Assembly: GCF_001632775.1 (NCBI RefSeq)
Contig: NZ_CP015249.1
Location: 538,686 to 602,685, forward strand
Origin: Dokdonella koreensis DS-123
GTDB lineage: Bacteria; Pseudomonadota; Gammaproteobacteria; Xanthomonadales; Rhodanobacteraceae
Length of the DNA: 64,000 nt
Reading direction: 5' to 3'
Position numbers and translations under genes: made by a program
Shown: positions 41,113 to 50,036 of the stretch, one piece after another
Layout of the letters: each line of letters opens with the position of its first letter
Position numbering within the stretch: the stretch's first letter is position 1
Notes under the pieces: model-generated
The model's input: only the letters and a program-made list of their open reading frames with translations
What the model was told of the DNA's origin: nothing
Database searches by the model: none

Positions 41113-41781
41113 TCAGTCGTCGCCGCTGAAGAACGAGAACAGGTTCAGCAGGTGCGAGAACAGCACGACGATGTTGCCGAACAGCGACACCGTGATGTGG
41201 ACCGGGTTGGCGGCGCCGTCGTGGATCATGCGGCCGGTGTCGTAGAGGATGAAGCCGCTCATCAGCAGCACCGCCAGGCCCGAGATCGCCAGCGAAAGCA
41301 GCGGGATCTGCAGGAAGAGCAGGGCGACGATGCCGAGCAGGACGACGATGCAGCCGGCCACCAGGAAGCTGCCGAGGAAGCTGAAGTCGCGTCGCGAGCT
41401 GACGGCGTAGGCGGACAGGCCCACGAACAGGGCCGCGGTGCCGGCCAGCGCGTTGAAGACGATCGACGGGCCGCCCGGCAGCTTCAGGTAGGCCGCGACC
41501 AGCGGGCTCAGCAGGAAACCGACCAGCCCGCCCCAGGCGAACGTCAGCCAGATCGCCGTGTCGCCGTTCTTCGTCGCGTTGATCGCGAACGGGCCGCCGA
41601 TGAAGACCGCCATGAACAGCAGCCACATCCCCAGGCTCCAGCGCATGCCGGTCTGCAGGCCGATGAAGGCGCCGACGGCCGCCACCGCCATGACGATCGA
41701 CAGCAGCAGGTAGGTGTTGCGGACGATGCGCGGTTGCGCGCTCGCGGCGGTCGCCTGGACCGTTGCCGGATGGTCGGACAT
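41113..41781 (-). CDS. Bax inhibitor-1 / YccA family membrane protein
   Basis: 222 residues from the ATG at 41781 (GGGAGAC 6-7 nt upstream). Seven membrane helices, starting RNTYLLLSIVMAVAAVGAF. The family region SGFILYDTGRMIHDGAANPVHITVSLFGNIVVLFSHLLNLFSFFSGDD at the C-terminus contains the conserved Asp pair of the pH-sensitive channel site, though it is written here only in part as FILYDTGRMI and LFSHLLNLF. In bacteria such proteins interact with FtsH (YccA) or leak calcium (BsYetJ). No operon partner is evident. Confidence 0.92.
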   Translation of the reverse strand: MSDHPATVQATAASAQPRIVRNTYLLLSIVMAVAAVGAFIGLQTGMRWSLGMWLLFMAVFIGGPFAINATKNGDTAIWLTFAWGGLVGFLLSPLVAAYLKLPGGPSIVFNALAGTAALFVGLSAYAVSSRRDFSFLGSFLVAGCIVVLLGIVALLFLQIPLLSLAISGLAVLLMSGFILYDTGRMIHDGAANPVHITVSLFGNIVVLFSHLLNLFSFFSGDD

Positions 41782-41859
41782 GCGGGTCTCCCTTCGTTCG
41801 TGGCTGGCGGTCACCTTAGGCAACCGGCGCCGGCGAGGCAAGCGCCGGTGCCGTGGGCT

Positions 41860-43317
41860 TCAATCCAGGGCCAGGCAGACGTTCTTCGGCTCGGTGAAGA
41901 ATCGCAGGGCCTCGACACCCCCCTCGCGGCCGACCCCGGAGTTCTTGACGCCGCCGAACGGGGTACGCAGGTCGCGCAGCAGCCAGCAGTTGACCCAGAC
42001 CAGGCCGAACTCGAGCCGCGCCGCGACCCGGTGTGCGCGCTTGAGGTCGCGCGTCCACAGCGATGCGGCCAGGCCGTAGCCGGTGCCGTTGGCGAGGGCT
42101 ATCGCGTCGGCTTCGTCGTCGAACGGGATCAGGCACACTACCGGACCGAAGATCTCCTCCTGGTTGGTCGCGCTGTCGTTGGACAGTCCTTCCACGACCG
42201 TCGGTTCGACGAACCAGCCGTCCGCGCAGCGGCCCGCGACCGTCGCCGGACCGCCGCCGGTCAGGATCGTGCCACCCTCGGCACGGGCGCGCTCGATGCA
42301 AGCGAGGATCTTGCGATAGTGCGGCTCGGACACCAGGGCGCCGAGGTCGCTGTCCGCGTCGCGCGGATCGCCGACGCGCAGTGCGCGCACGCGCTCCAGG
42401 TAGCGGGCACGGAAGCGCTCGTAGATCGAGCGCTGGACCAGCAGCCGTGAACCGCACAGGCAGATCTCGCCCTGGTTGGCGAAACCGGAACGGACGATCG
42501 TGTCGAGACTGGCGGCTTCGAAGTCGAAGTCGTCGAATACGATCGCCGGATTCTTGCCGCCCAGCTCCAGCGAGAGCTTCTTGAAGCGCGGGGCCGCGCT
42601 GGCGGCGATCGCCGCGCCGGTCCGCGTGCTGCCGGTGAACGAGATCGCCTTGATGGACGGGTGCTCGACGATCGCCTGCCCGCAGTCCGGCCCGGTGCCG
42701 TGGACGATGTTGAGCACGCCCGGCGGCAGGCCGGCCTCGACCGCCAGCTCGCCGAGCCGGGCGGCCGTGCACGGCGTCACCTCGGACGGCTTGGCGACCA
42801 CCGTGTTGCCGGCGGCCAGCGCCGGCGCGATCTTCCAGGTGAACAGGTACAGCGGCAGGTTCCACGGGCTGATGCAGCCGACCACGCCCAGCGGCTGGCG
42901 CAGGGTGTAGTTGAGCGCCCGTTCTTCCATCGGGTGGGATTCGCTGGGCCACTGGGTGATCGCATGGGCGAAGAAGCGCAGGTTGGCGACCGCCCGCGGG
43001 ATGTCGACCCGGCGCGCCAGCGCGACCGGTTTCCCGCTGTCGCGCGATTCCAGCTCGGCCAGGGCGTCGAGCTCGGCCTCGACGCGGTCGGCGAGCCGTT
43101 CGAGCAGGCGTGCCCGCACATCGGCCGGTGTCGCGGCCCAGCCGGGAAACGCCGCACGCGCGGCGGCGACGGCGGCCTCGACATCGGTGCTGTCGGCGGC
43201 CGGGCAGCGTGCGAAGACCTGGCCGGTGGCCGGCTCTACGACGTCGAGGTAGCGGCCGTTGCGCGGAGGAACGAGGCGGCCGTCGATCAGGTTCTGCAGG
43301 GCATTGGATGACGTCAT
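41860..43317 (-). CDS. NAD-dependent aldehyde dehydrogenase, muconate-semialdehyde type
   Basis: 485 residues from the ATG at 43317 (MTSSNALQNLIDG); no clear ribosome site. ALDH motifs: SPWNLPLYLFTWKIAPALAAG, SFTGSTRTGAAI, LELGGKNPAIVFDD (catalytic Glu), FANQGEICLCGSRL (nucleophilic Cys), EEIFGPVVCLIPFD and FGGVKNSGVGREGG. The GEICLCGSR context resembles 2-aminomuconate or 2-hydroxymuconate 6-semialdehyde dehydrogenases (ALDH8-like) of the kynurenine and catechol meta-cleavage pathways. No other pathway genes are adjacent, so the substrate is tentative. Confidence 0.87.
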   Translation of the reverse strand: MTSSNALQNLIDGRLVPPRNGRYLDVVEPATGQVFARCPAADSTDVEAAVAAARAAFPGWAATPADVRARLLERLADRVEAELDALAELESRDSGKPVALARRVDIPRAVANLRFFAHAITQWPSESHPMEERALNYTLRQPLGVVGCISPWNLPLYLFTWKIAPALAAGNTVVAKPSEVTPCTAARLGELAVEAGLPPGVLNIVHGTGPDCGQAIVEHPSIKAISFTGSTRTGAAIAASAAPRFKKLSLELGGKNPAIVFDDFDFEAASLDTIVRSGFANQGEICLCGSRLLVQRSIYERFRARYLERVRALRVGDPRDADSDLGALVSEPHYRKILACIERARAEGGTILTGGGPATVAGRCADGWFVEPTVVEGLSNDSATNQEEIFGPVVCLIPFDDEADAIALANGTGYGLAASLWTRDLKRAHRVAARLEFGLVWVNCWLLRDLRTPFGGVKNSGVGREGGVEALRFFTEPKNVCLALD

Positions 43318-43649
43318 GGATCGTACGGAGTCGTGCTCGCCGGTGTCCGGGCTGGAGCGGGGGGGAATGGGAAGGCGATCGACCGGCCGCCCGAATCGTC
43401 GGCGGCGGCCCCGCTGCGACGGCGGCGATGGCTCCGCCGTGCACCGGGGTCCACGCCGGCCGGGGACGGCCGAGGAACGTCGGGGCATTCTAGAGCGTAG
43501 CCGGGGCTTCGGGGATATGAGGTTGGGGGGCGGTTGCCGGGTGCTCCGGCGGTTCTTCGGAGCACATCGTCGTCAAGCTGCCGCGGTGCCGGGACTCGCG
43601 CGTTACGCGCCGCGTCCCGCAAAAGTAGGTTCTTCGCCCATTGGCGGGG
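43318..43649. other. Gap between aldehyde dehydrogenase and repeat copy B
   Basis: About 330 bp with no supported gene. It holds a GC stem, GGGAC...GCGCG-TTA-CGCGC...GTCCC, near 43589-43618. Promoter elements for the minus-strand dehydrogenase must lie here, but I could not identify a convincing pair. Confidence 0.4.
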
Positions 43650-43856
43650 TCATTCGGCTTTGGCCCCGGCTTCGGCTCGTGCTTTGGCTTCGGCTTTGGC
43701 TCTTGGCTTTTTCGCACTAAAGCAAGCCGAGCATCGCAGGGCGAGGAGGCCGCAGAGGCGCCCCGTGTCTGAGCGAAGCGAGTTGAGGCGCCGTGAACCT
43801 GCCCCGTCGGAACGGACGCCAGGAAGCGATACATTGATCGCAACCTGGAGATTGCT

Positions 43857-44150
43857 ATGCAGCACATCACACGTCGTCGTTACACGGACGACTTCAAGAC
43901 TCAGGCGGTTGCCTTAGCCGAATCGGTCGGGCGGTCCGAGGCGGCTCGGCAGTTGGACATCTCGGTCAAGACGTTGGGCAACTGGCTGGACGCCTCGCGC
44001 GCCGGTCGTCCACTCAGTTCGCCCAATCGCCAGCCGATCGGTGATCTGGAGAGTGAGCTGGCTCGGCTGCGGGCCGAGAACGCCACACTCAAGATGGAGC
44101 GCGAGATCCTAAAAAAAGCGACGGCGTTCTTCGCCAAGGAGTCCAAGTGA
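43857..44150 (+). CDS. IS3-family transposase OrfA
   Basis: 97 residues: helix-turn-helix (YTDDFKTQAVALAESVGRS, AARQLDISVKTLGNWL) and a C-terminal leucine-zipper coiled coil (DLESELARLRAENATLKMEREILKKATAFF). It binds the IS ends. The stop codon overlaps the OrfB GTG (GTGA). Complete and apparently intact. Confidence 0.93.
   Translation: MQHITRRRYTDDFKTQAVALAESVGRSEAARQLDISVKTLGNWLDASRAGRPLSSPNRQPIGDLESELARLRAENATLKMEREILKKATAFFAKESK
44111..44117 (+). other. Likely programmed -1 frameshift site (A7)
   Basis: Seven A residues read in the OrfA frame as ctA-AAA-AAA give the X-XXY-YYZ arrangement; OrfB lies in the -1 frame and overlaps. This is how IS3 elements make the OrfAB fusion transposase. 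Confidence 0.6.
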
Positions 44151-45030
44151 GGTACGCCTTCGTCGCGCGTGAACGGGCTCGCTATCCGCTTCGGTTACTG
44201 TGCCGCGTGCTGTCAGCGTCGGTTTCCGGCTTTCACGACTGGCTGCATCGCCAGGGCCGATCCGATCCAGAGGCGGCGCTGCGCGTCGAGCTGCGCTCGC
44301 TCCACACGGGCAGTCGCGGCACCTACGGTCGACCGCGTCTGGTGCGTGCACTGCGCGCTCGCGCCCACGCCGTGGGACACAAGCGGGTAGCCCGGTTGAT
44401 GCGCCAGGAAGGCTTGCGCGGCAAGGTCAAAGGCCGTTTCAAAGCGCGCACCACCGACAGTCGGCACAGCCGGCCGGTGGTCGGCAATCACCTGGATCGG
44501 CAGTTCGCGGTGGATCATCCGCTGCCAGTCTGGGTCGGGGACATCACCTATCTGCCCACGCGCGAGGGCTGGCTGTATCTGGCCGCGGTGATCGACCTGC
44601 GCACCCGGCAAGTCCTGGGTTACAGCCTGTCCGAACGGATGCCCGACGATCTGGTGCGTCAGGCGTTCCTCAATGCTTGGTCGGCTTCACCAGTAGCGCC
44701 TGGGGTGATCTTCCACTCCGACCGCGGCAGCCAGTACGCCAGCGGTGAGTTCGCCAAAACGCTGGCCGCGCACGGCTTCGTGGCGAGCATGAGCCGCAAG
44801 GGCAACTGCTGGGAGCGCGCAGCCTGCCCTCAGGGCACAATGCTGTCGCCGAGAGCTTCTTCGCGACGCTCAAGAACGAAGAAGCCACCGGCGTATACGC
44901 CACCAGGGCAACGGCCTATGCCGCCATCGCCCGCTACATTCATGGCTTCTACAATCCTGTCCGTCTGCACTCCGCGCTTGGTTATCTGTCGCCCAACGAC
45001 TATGCCAAGAAGGTGAAGCAGGCCGCCTAG
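44147..45030 (+). pseudogene. IS3-family transposase OrfB, frame-disrupted
   Basis: DDE integrase-type transposase. The first ~223 codons are intact: HTH_21-like N-terminus, WVGDITYLPTREGWLYLAAVIDL (first Asp) and GVIFHSDRGSQYAS (second Asp). After MSRKGNCW the frame is lost. A 23-nt insertion, 44815-44837 (containing TGCCCTCAGGGCA), splits the expected NCWDNAVAESFF motif, so the third catalytic residue, Glu, is out of frame. Removing 23 nt restores AVAESFFATLKNEEATGVYA, then FYNPVRLHSALGYLSP, ending at the TAG of 45030 and giving 286 residues. A sequencing or assembly artefact cannot be excluded. Confidence 0.85.
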
Positions 45031-45663
45031 CATCGCGCTTCTTGGCGTCCGTTCTCAGGGGGCAGGTTCACCGTGCCTCGTCGCCCGAGAAGCGCAGGGG
45101 ACGCCGGGCGAGAGGGCTTTTGGTTCCTTTTGGCCCGTCAAAAAATGTCCGGGAGACATTTTTGACATCGCGTCAGCGATGGCCCGGAGGGCGGCGGCCA
45201 GGGATGGCTGCCGCAAAAGGGACTCGGCCGCGCAGCGGACGAAAGCTCTTGATCCTGCTCCTGCTTTGCTCCGTGCCGGCAATCCCTCAAAAGCCACGGC
45301 ACAAGCTAAGAGCAAGAGCTTCCGCACGCTGCGCGTGCGGGTCACTTTTGCGGCCCGCCATCCCTGGCCGCCGCCCTCCGGGCCGTCGCTGCGCGACGTC
45401 AAGAATTTCTCCAGGAAATTCTTTGTCTTGGCAAAAGTAACCAAAACCGTGGTCGCCGGCGCGAGCCGGCACGGCTGCGCCGCGCCGGTCCCCTGCGCTT
45501 CTCGGACGACGAGGCACGGCGCCCCAACTCGCTTCGCTCAGACACGGGGCAGCTCTCCGGCCTGGCCGGCCTGCGATGCTCGGCTCGCTTTAGGCGCCAA
45601 CAGCGGCAGCGGAAGCGAGAGCGACAAAAGCAGCAGCTGATCGCCGTGAATGGGTGAGGAACC

Positions 45664-45700
45664 AAAAAAAGAAGCCCACGTACCCGGGAAGTACGTGGGC
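45664..45700 (-). terminator. Intrinsic terminator of the Ig-like protein gene
   Basis: On the minus strand, GCCCACGTAC (45700-45691), loop of 7, GTACGTGGGC (45683-45674), then TTC and seven U residues (45670-45664). It lies 51 nt after the stop of the gene at 45752. A textbook Rho-independent terminator. Confidence 0.93.
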
Positions 45701-45751
45701 TCCCGACTGGCGCTACGTCACGTCGGCGGAGCGCGCAGACACCGTGAACCG

Positions 45752-47521
45752 TCAGTCGGCGGCGTTCTCCTCTTCGGGCTCGGCGGCCTGCGGGCCGAGG
45801 GCCCGGATGCAGGGGCCGTCGAATCCGTAGCTCAGGACCGGGTCACCGGCTGCCAGGTTGTTGAAGTTGAACAGGACCGGCGAGGTCAGCGAGAAGGCCA
45901 GCTGGGCACTGACCTGGAAGCGGCCCGGTATGCCGTTGGACACTGCCTCGACGAAGGCGTAGCCGTCGGCGTCGGTATCCACGCGCAGCGACAGGCCCGA
46001 GTTTGCGCCGTCGTAGAGCAGGGCCGACGGTCCGGAGGCCGGCGCGGTGAAGTCCACGGCCAAGCCTTCCTGCGGCACGCCCTGGCCGTTGACGATCCGC
46101 ACCATCAGCGCGCAGGCGAAGACGGTGTCCGGCTCGCCGTTCTGCGACGGTTCGCCCTGGTCGCCCGGCCCGATGTCGCTCTGGAGCAGGTTGACCAGCG
46201 GGAAGCTGGCGGCCTGGCCGACACCCGATACGTTGGCGGTGATGCTGTAGGCGCCGGCGGTGCCGTTGGCGGTCGGCGTGACACCGGCCTGGCCGTTGGC
46301 GCCGGTCAGTACGGTCGACGACGGGAACGTGGCGCTGGCACCCGTGGCCGGCGCGGCGAAGGCCACCTGCACGTTCGGCACCGCGTTGCCGAACTCGTCG
46401 GCGACCTTGACGACCAGCGGCTGGCCGAACTGCGAACCGACCACCGCGCTCTGGGCGGCGCCGCTGATGCCGTTGACGCTCGCGGCCGGACCCGGCAGGT
46501 TCTCGAGCTGGAACTCCAGCAGCGGCGTGACGCCCTGGACCTCGCCGGTGATCGTGTAGGTGCCGGCGATCGTGTTGGCGGTGGTCGTCACCTCGGCGAC
46601 GCCGTTGGCGTTGGTCGTCGCCGGGTTCGGCGTGACCGTCGCACTGGGGCCGGTGGTCGGGGCGGTGAAGGTCACGGTGACGCCCTGGATGCCGTCGCCG
46701 AGCTGGTCGACCACCTGGATCGACAGCGGCGGATCGACTTCGGTATCGACGATCGCGCTGCGCGGGTCGGCGTCGACCGCCACCAGGCCGGTCGGCGTCT
46801 GGTTGAGCAGGCGCGTCTCCAGGCGGACATTGCTGAAGTCGACCGCGCCGAGCAGGCTGGCGCTGAGTACGCCGCTGGGCTCGTAGAACAGGTCGATGCC
46901 GATGTTGCCGCTGACCGTGGGGCCGGTTTCGTAGGTCAGCGCGAGCTCGTAGAGGTTGCCGCCGAGCAGATTCAGCGTGACCAGCGAGGCGGACGTGGTG
47001 GAACTCAGGCGGGTGGTGCCCGACACCAGGGCCGAGCCGACGCCTTGGCTGTTGATCAGCGCCAGTCCGAGCACCGAGCCGGCGTTGATGTCGGCCTTGA
47101 GCGTGTAGCGCCGGTTGGGCTCCCAGGCGACCGGCAGGGTTTGGCGGAAGTAGCCGCCGTTGTTGAGGATGCCGAGCACGCTGAGGCCGGCCAGTCCGCC
47201 GATCGCGGCGCGGCCGTTGCCGATTTCCAGGACCGGCGGCGCGAGCAGGCCGGCGACGCCCCAGTAGTTCGCGCGCCAGGGGCCGGCGCCGATCTGGACG
47301 TTGGTGCCCGTTCCGCCGAGCACGCCGCCACCCACCGAGCCGTTGTTGGCCGCGTTCGAGAAGTCGCCGTTGGGAATCGCAATCGGTGCGGCCTGCACGA
47401 GGGCTGCCCAGGCGAGCCCGAATGCCGCGAGTGCGACGAGCCAGGGGCGCAGCCGCGCAGGGAGCCGTGAGTCACGGCCATTGCCGTGAGGGGTATCGAG
47501 AGTGGTGCGAAGCATGTCCAT
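45752..47521 (-). CDS. Secreted protein with bacterial Ig-like (Big_1 type) repeats
   Basis: 589 residues from the ATG at 47521 (GAGGAA 9 nt upstream). The signal peptide is long (residues ~20-45, ARLRPWLVALAAFGLAWAAL...A). Residues ~50-240 form a beta-sandwich-like carbohydrate-binding or LamG-type domain starting IPNGDFSNAANNGS. At least three Ig-like repeats follow, with recurrent VVDQLGDGIQGVTVTFTAPTTG, KVADEFGNAVPNVQVAFAAPATG and RIVNGQGVPQEGLAVDFTAPASG (invasin/BIG1 pattern). The C-terminal DPVLSYGFDGPC recalls the GFE motif of other exported proteins here. Likely surface or matrix protein; the partner is unknown. Confidence 0.85.
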   Translation of the reverse strand: MDMLRTTLDTPHGNGRDSRLPARLRPWLVALAAFGLAWAALVQAAPIAIPNGDFSNAANNGSVGGGVLGGTGTNVQIGAGPWRANYWGVAGLLAPPVLEIGNGRAAIGGLAGLSVLGILNNGGYFRQTLPVAWEPNRRYTLKADINAGSVLGLALINSQGVGSALVSGTTRLSSTTSASLVTLNLLGGNLYELALTYETGPTVSGNIGIDLFYEPSGVLSASLLGAVDFSNVRLETRLLNQTPTGLVAVDADPRSAIVDTEVDPPLSIQVVDQLGDGIQGVTVTFTAPTTGPSATVTPNPATTNANGVAEVTTTANTIAGTYTITGEVQGVTPLLEFQLENLPGPAASVNGISGAAQSAVVGSQFGQPLVVKVADEFGNAVPNVQVAFAAPATGASATFPSSTVLTGANGQAGVTPTANGTAGAYSITANVSGVGQAASFPLVNLLQSDIGPGDQGEPSQNGEPDTVFACALMVRIVNGQGVPQEGLAVDFTAPASGPSALLYDGANSGLSLRVDTDADGYAFVEAVSNGIPGRFQVSAQLAFSLTSPVLFNFNNLAAGDPVLSYGFDGPCIRALGPQAAEPEEENAAD

Positions 47522-47736
47522 GATGTGATTCCTCTGACGTGATGCACGCACGCGATCCGCGTGGCGTGTCCAGAAAGACGCACAGGCGAAGCTGAACGCG
47601 AAGCTCAGCCCGCCGTACGCCAACGCTCCTGCCTGCGGGGTCGCCGAAGGCCGCATCGGGGCAGCGAGGTCGTCAGAAAAGCCAGGGCCTCATCCGCCGC
47701 GAGGCGCGCATAGAGGTACGCGGCTTGCGGCAAATG

Positions 47737-47789
47737 AAAAACCTGTAAGTGTTTACAGGTGCCTTTTGTGCGTCAGTTGGCACAAAAGG
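47737..47789 (-). terminator. Tandem hairpins with U-tract downstream of the beta-oxidation gene
   Basis: On the minus strand, after the stop at 47835, comes CCTTTTGTGC/GCACAAAAGG (47762-47789), then CCTGTAA-ACAC-TTACAGG (47759-47742) followed by UUUUU (47741-47737). The second is a weak but plausible intrinsic terminator. The rest of the 313-bp gap (47522-47834) must include the promoter of the Ig-like protein gene, which I could not pinpoint. Confidence 0.6.
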
Positions 47790-47834
47790 GGCGGGGCGGG
47801 GAATAGCCTGTACGGCTTGAGCGGCGGTGCCCGT

Positions 47835-49883
47835 TCAGCCTTTCAGCGCGGGGGAATCCCAGCCCGGACGGGCCGTGAAGCGCGGCCCGTGGCGGGCGGC
47901 CAGAGCGCCGAGCCGCGCCTCCAGCGTCGCGGCGCCGACGGCGCGGATATGCGCGATCGGACCGCCGCGGAACGGCGCGAAGCCGGTTCCGAAGATCACG
48001 CCGGCATCGAGCAGGTCGGCGTCGTCGACGACGCGGTCGTGCAGGCAGGCGACCGCTTCGTTGAGCAGCGGCAGGATCAGGCGATCCTCGAGGTCGGCGG
48101 GCGCGACGTACTTCGGATCGACCTCCGGCTTGACCGGCTTGCCGTTCTCCCAGCGGTAGAAGCCCTGGCCGGTCTTCTTGCCGCGATGCCCGGCCTCGAG
48201 CTGCGTATCGATGCCTTCGGGCAGGTCCAGTCCCAGGAACGGTGCCAGCTCCCGGCCGACCGACGCGCAGACGTCGAGCCCGATAGTGTCGGCCAGCTCG
48301 ATCGGGCCCATCGGCATGCCGAATTTCCTGGCCACCTTGTCGATCACCGGCGCCGGCACGCCTTCCTTCAGGATCCGGATCGCTTCGAGCAGGTACGGCA
48401 TGAGGATGCGGTTGACGAGGAAGCCCGGCGTGCCGGCGACCGCGATCGGCAGCTTGTCGAGCGCCTTGCACAGCGCCGCCGCACGCTTCTCGGCGGCGGG
48501 GTCGAGACGGTCGTGGCGGACGATCTCGACCAGCGGCATCAGCGCGACCGGATTGAAATAGTGCAGGCCGAGGAAGCGGCCGGGCGTCGCGACGGCGGCC
48601 CGCAGTTCGTCGAGCGGGATGCTGGAGGTGTTGCTGGCGAGCAGCGCACCGGGTTTCATGCGCGGCTCGAGCTGGCGATACAGGGCCTGCTTGGCTTCCA
48701 GGTTCTCGAAGATGGCCTCGATCACCAGGTCGGCTTCGGCGACGCCGGCGCCCTCGACATCGGCCACGAGGCGCCGCGAGGCGGCCTCGACGCGCTCCGG
48801 CGCGCGCAGCTTCTTCGCGAACAGGGCGCGTCCGCGTTCGATCGCGGGCCGGACGTAGGCGTCCTCGCGGTCCTGCAGCGTCACCTCGAAGCCGCGCAGG
48901 GCCGCCCAGGCGGCGATGTCGCCGCCCATGACACCGGCACCGACGACGTGGATGCGGACGATGCCGTGCTCGACGCCGGCGCCTTGCGCCTTGAGCCGCT
49001 CCTGCAGGAAGAACACCCGGATCAGGTTGCGGCAGGTCGGCGTCTGCGCCAGCTTGGCGACGGCACGCGCCTCCAGGTCGAGCCGCTGCCGGATGCTCGA
49101 TCCCCCGCGGCGCCAGGTCTCGATCAGCGCGAACGGTGCCGGATAGTGTTCCGGCCGCGCCTTGGCGGCCGTCTGCTTGCGCAGCACGGGTGCGAGGGCC
49201 TGGCGTACCGGCCACAGGTTGGTCGCCCAGGCCAGCGCGCGCCGGCCGAACGGCGGCGCCGGGCGCCGGCGGACCCACTCCTTGGCCACGTCCAGCAGGC
49301 GTTCGGGGGTGGCGATCGCGTCGACCAGGCCCAGCGCCCTGGCGCTGGCGGCCGAGGCGGTGCGGCCGGTCAGCATGAATTCCAGCGCCTTGGGCGCGCC
49401 GATCAGCCGGGGCAGCCGCGCCGAGCCGCCCCAGCCGGGGAAGATGCCGAGCTTGACCTCGGGCAGGCCGATGCGGGTGGAGGCGTCGTCGCTGGCGATG
49501 CGGTAGTTGCAGGCCAGCGACAGCTCGGTGCCGCCGCCCATGCAGTGGCCGTGGATCGCGACGGCGGTCGGGCAGCGCAGGCGCGCCAGCCGCTCGAACA
49601 CGGCCTGGCCGTTGCGGATCTGGTCGATCACGCTGCCGCCCTGCTCGTAGCCGGCAAACTCCTTGAGGTCCGCCCCGACGACGAAGCCCGCGCTCTTGCC
49701 GGACCGGATGACCAGGCCGCGCGGCGGCTCGAACGACAGGCGCTCGACGATCTGGTCGAACTCGTCCAGCACCGCCCGGCTGAGCGCGTTGACGGGGCTT
49801 CCGGCGCGATCCAGCGTCAGGGTCGCGATGTCCTCGGCGTCGATGTCGATCTGCCAGTGCTGGAAACGAAGGCCCTCGAACAT
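47835..49883 (-). CDS. fadJ: Bifunctional enoyl-CoA hydratase / 3-hydroxyacyl-CoA dehydrogenase (FadB/FadJ type)
   Basis: Beta-oxidation alpha subunit. 682 residues from the ATG at 49883 (AGG upstream), slightly shorter than FadJ (714). Crotonase domain (about 10-190): GADLKEF, HGHCMGGGTELSLACNYRIAS with oxyanion glycines, and LPEVKLGIFPGWGGSARLPRLIG. Dehydrogenase domain (about 310-600): VVGAGVMGGDIAAWAALRG (NAD binding), EAIFENLEAKQALY, SNTSSIPLDEL, GLHYFNPVALMPLVEIV (catalytic His) and TPGFLVNRILMPYLLEA. A C-terminal repeat follows (GQGFYRWENGKP, FGTGFAPFRGGPIAH). The thiolase partner gene is not adjacent. FadB versus FadJ cannot be settled from sequence reading. Confidence 0.93.
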   Translation of the reverse strand: MFEGLRFQHWQIDIDAEDIATLTLDRAGSPVNALSRAVLDEFDQIVERLSFEPPRGLVIRSGKSAGFVVGADLKEFAGYEQGGSVIDQIRNGQAVFERLARLRCPTAVAIHGHCMGGGTELSLACNYRIASDDASTRIGLPEVKLGIFPGWGGSARLPRLIGAPKALEFMLTGRTASAASARALGLVDAIATPERLLDVAKEWVRRRPAPPFGRRALAWATNLWPVRQALAPVLRKQTAAKARPEHYPAPFALIETWRRGGSSIRQRLDLEARAVAKLAQTPTCRNLIRVFFLQERLKAQGAGVEHGIVRIHVVGAGVMGGDIAAWAALRGFEVTLQDREDAYVRPAIERGRALFAKKLRAPERVEAASRRLVADVEGAGVAEADLVIEAIFENLEAKQALYRQLEPRMKPGALLASNTSSIPLDELRAAVATPGRFLGLHYFNPVALMPLVEIVRHDRLDPAAEKRAAALCKALDKLPIAVAGTPGFLVNRILMPYLLEAIRILKEGVPAPVIDKVARKFGMPMGPIELADTIGLDVCASVGRELAPFLGLDLPEGIDTQLEAGHRGKKTGQGFYRWENGKPVKPEVDPKYVAPADLEDRLILPLLNEAVACLHDRVVDDADLLDAGVIFGTGFAPFRGGPIAHIRAVGAATLEARLGALAARHGPRFTARPGWDSPALKG

Positions 49884-49914
49884 GGCATCTACCTGCAAGG
49901 CGCGGAATGACGGC

Positions 49915-49920
49915 TATAAT
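49915..49920 (+). promoter_or_regulatory. Promoter -10 element (TATAAT) for the 50037 operon
   Basis: A perfect TATAAT on the plus strand, rare in this GC-rich window, lies in the divergent gap. A poor -35 (CTGCAA, 16 nt upstream) suggests an activator or weak core promoter. The predicted start near 49927 leaves a ~110-nt leader. Confidence 0.5.
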
Positions 49921-50036
49921 CCGGGCAAGTTGCCGACCGGGTCAACGCAGGGCTCGGCGCGATCCGTTCCGGGACGGTGCGGGCGCGGGAACCGGCAGTC
50001 GCTTAGCCCCGGGGGAGGCGCAAGCAGGCTCATGAC

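Larger units (their letters stand above)
43794..45070 (+). mobile_element. IS3-family insertion sequence, 1277 bp, probably inactive
   Basis: The ends are inverted repeats: left TGAACCTGCCCC followed by GAACGGACGCCAGGAAGCG, right (inverted) TGAACCTGCCCC followed by GAACGGACGCCAAGAAGCG. The element therefore starts TG and ends CA, as IS3 members do. The flanks show a 3-bp direct duplication, CCG at 43791-43793 and 45071-45073; copy A of the host repeat has a single CCG there. It contains orfA and a frame-disrupted orfB with a slippery A7 run between them. The sequence matches the IS3 type with A-type HTH and DDE integrase; the subgroup was not assigned. Confidence 0.92.
43650..45655. repeat. 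Palindromic repeat element, copy B, interrupted by an IS3-family insertion
   Basis: The core runs from CGCACTAAAGCAAGCCGAG (43713) to CTCGGCTCGCTTTAGGCG(CC) (45598), with hexamer tails on both sides (GGCTTC/GGCTTT to the left; AACAGC, GGAAGC, GAGAGC to the right). Without the insertion (43794-45070 and one copy of the 3-bp duplication) the core is about 600 bp and collinear with copy A at roughly 90% identity by eye, including the AAAAAATGTC and AAGAATTTC hairpins. The interruption lies in the left arm, just after the GAGTTGAGGCGCCG segment. Between 45074 and 45655 I see no gene. Confidence 0.85.
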
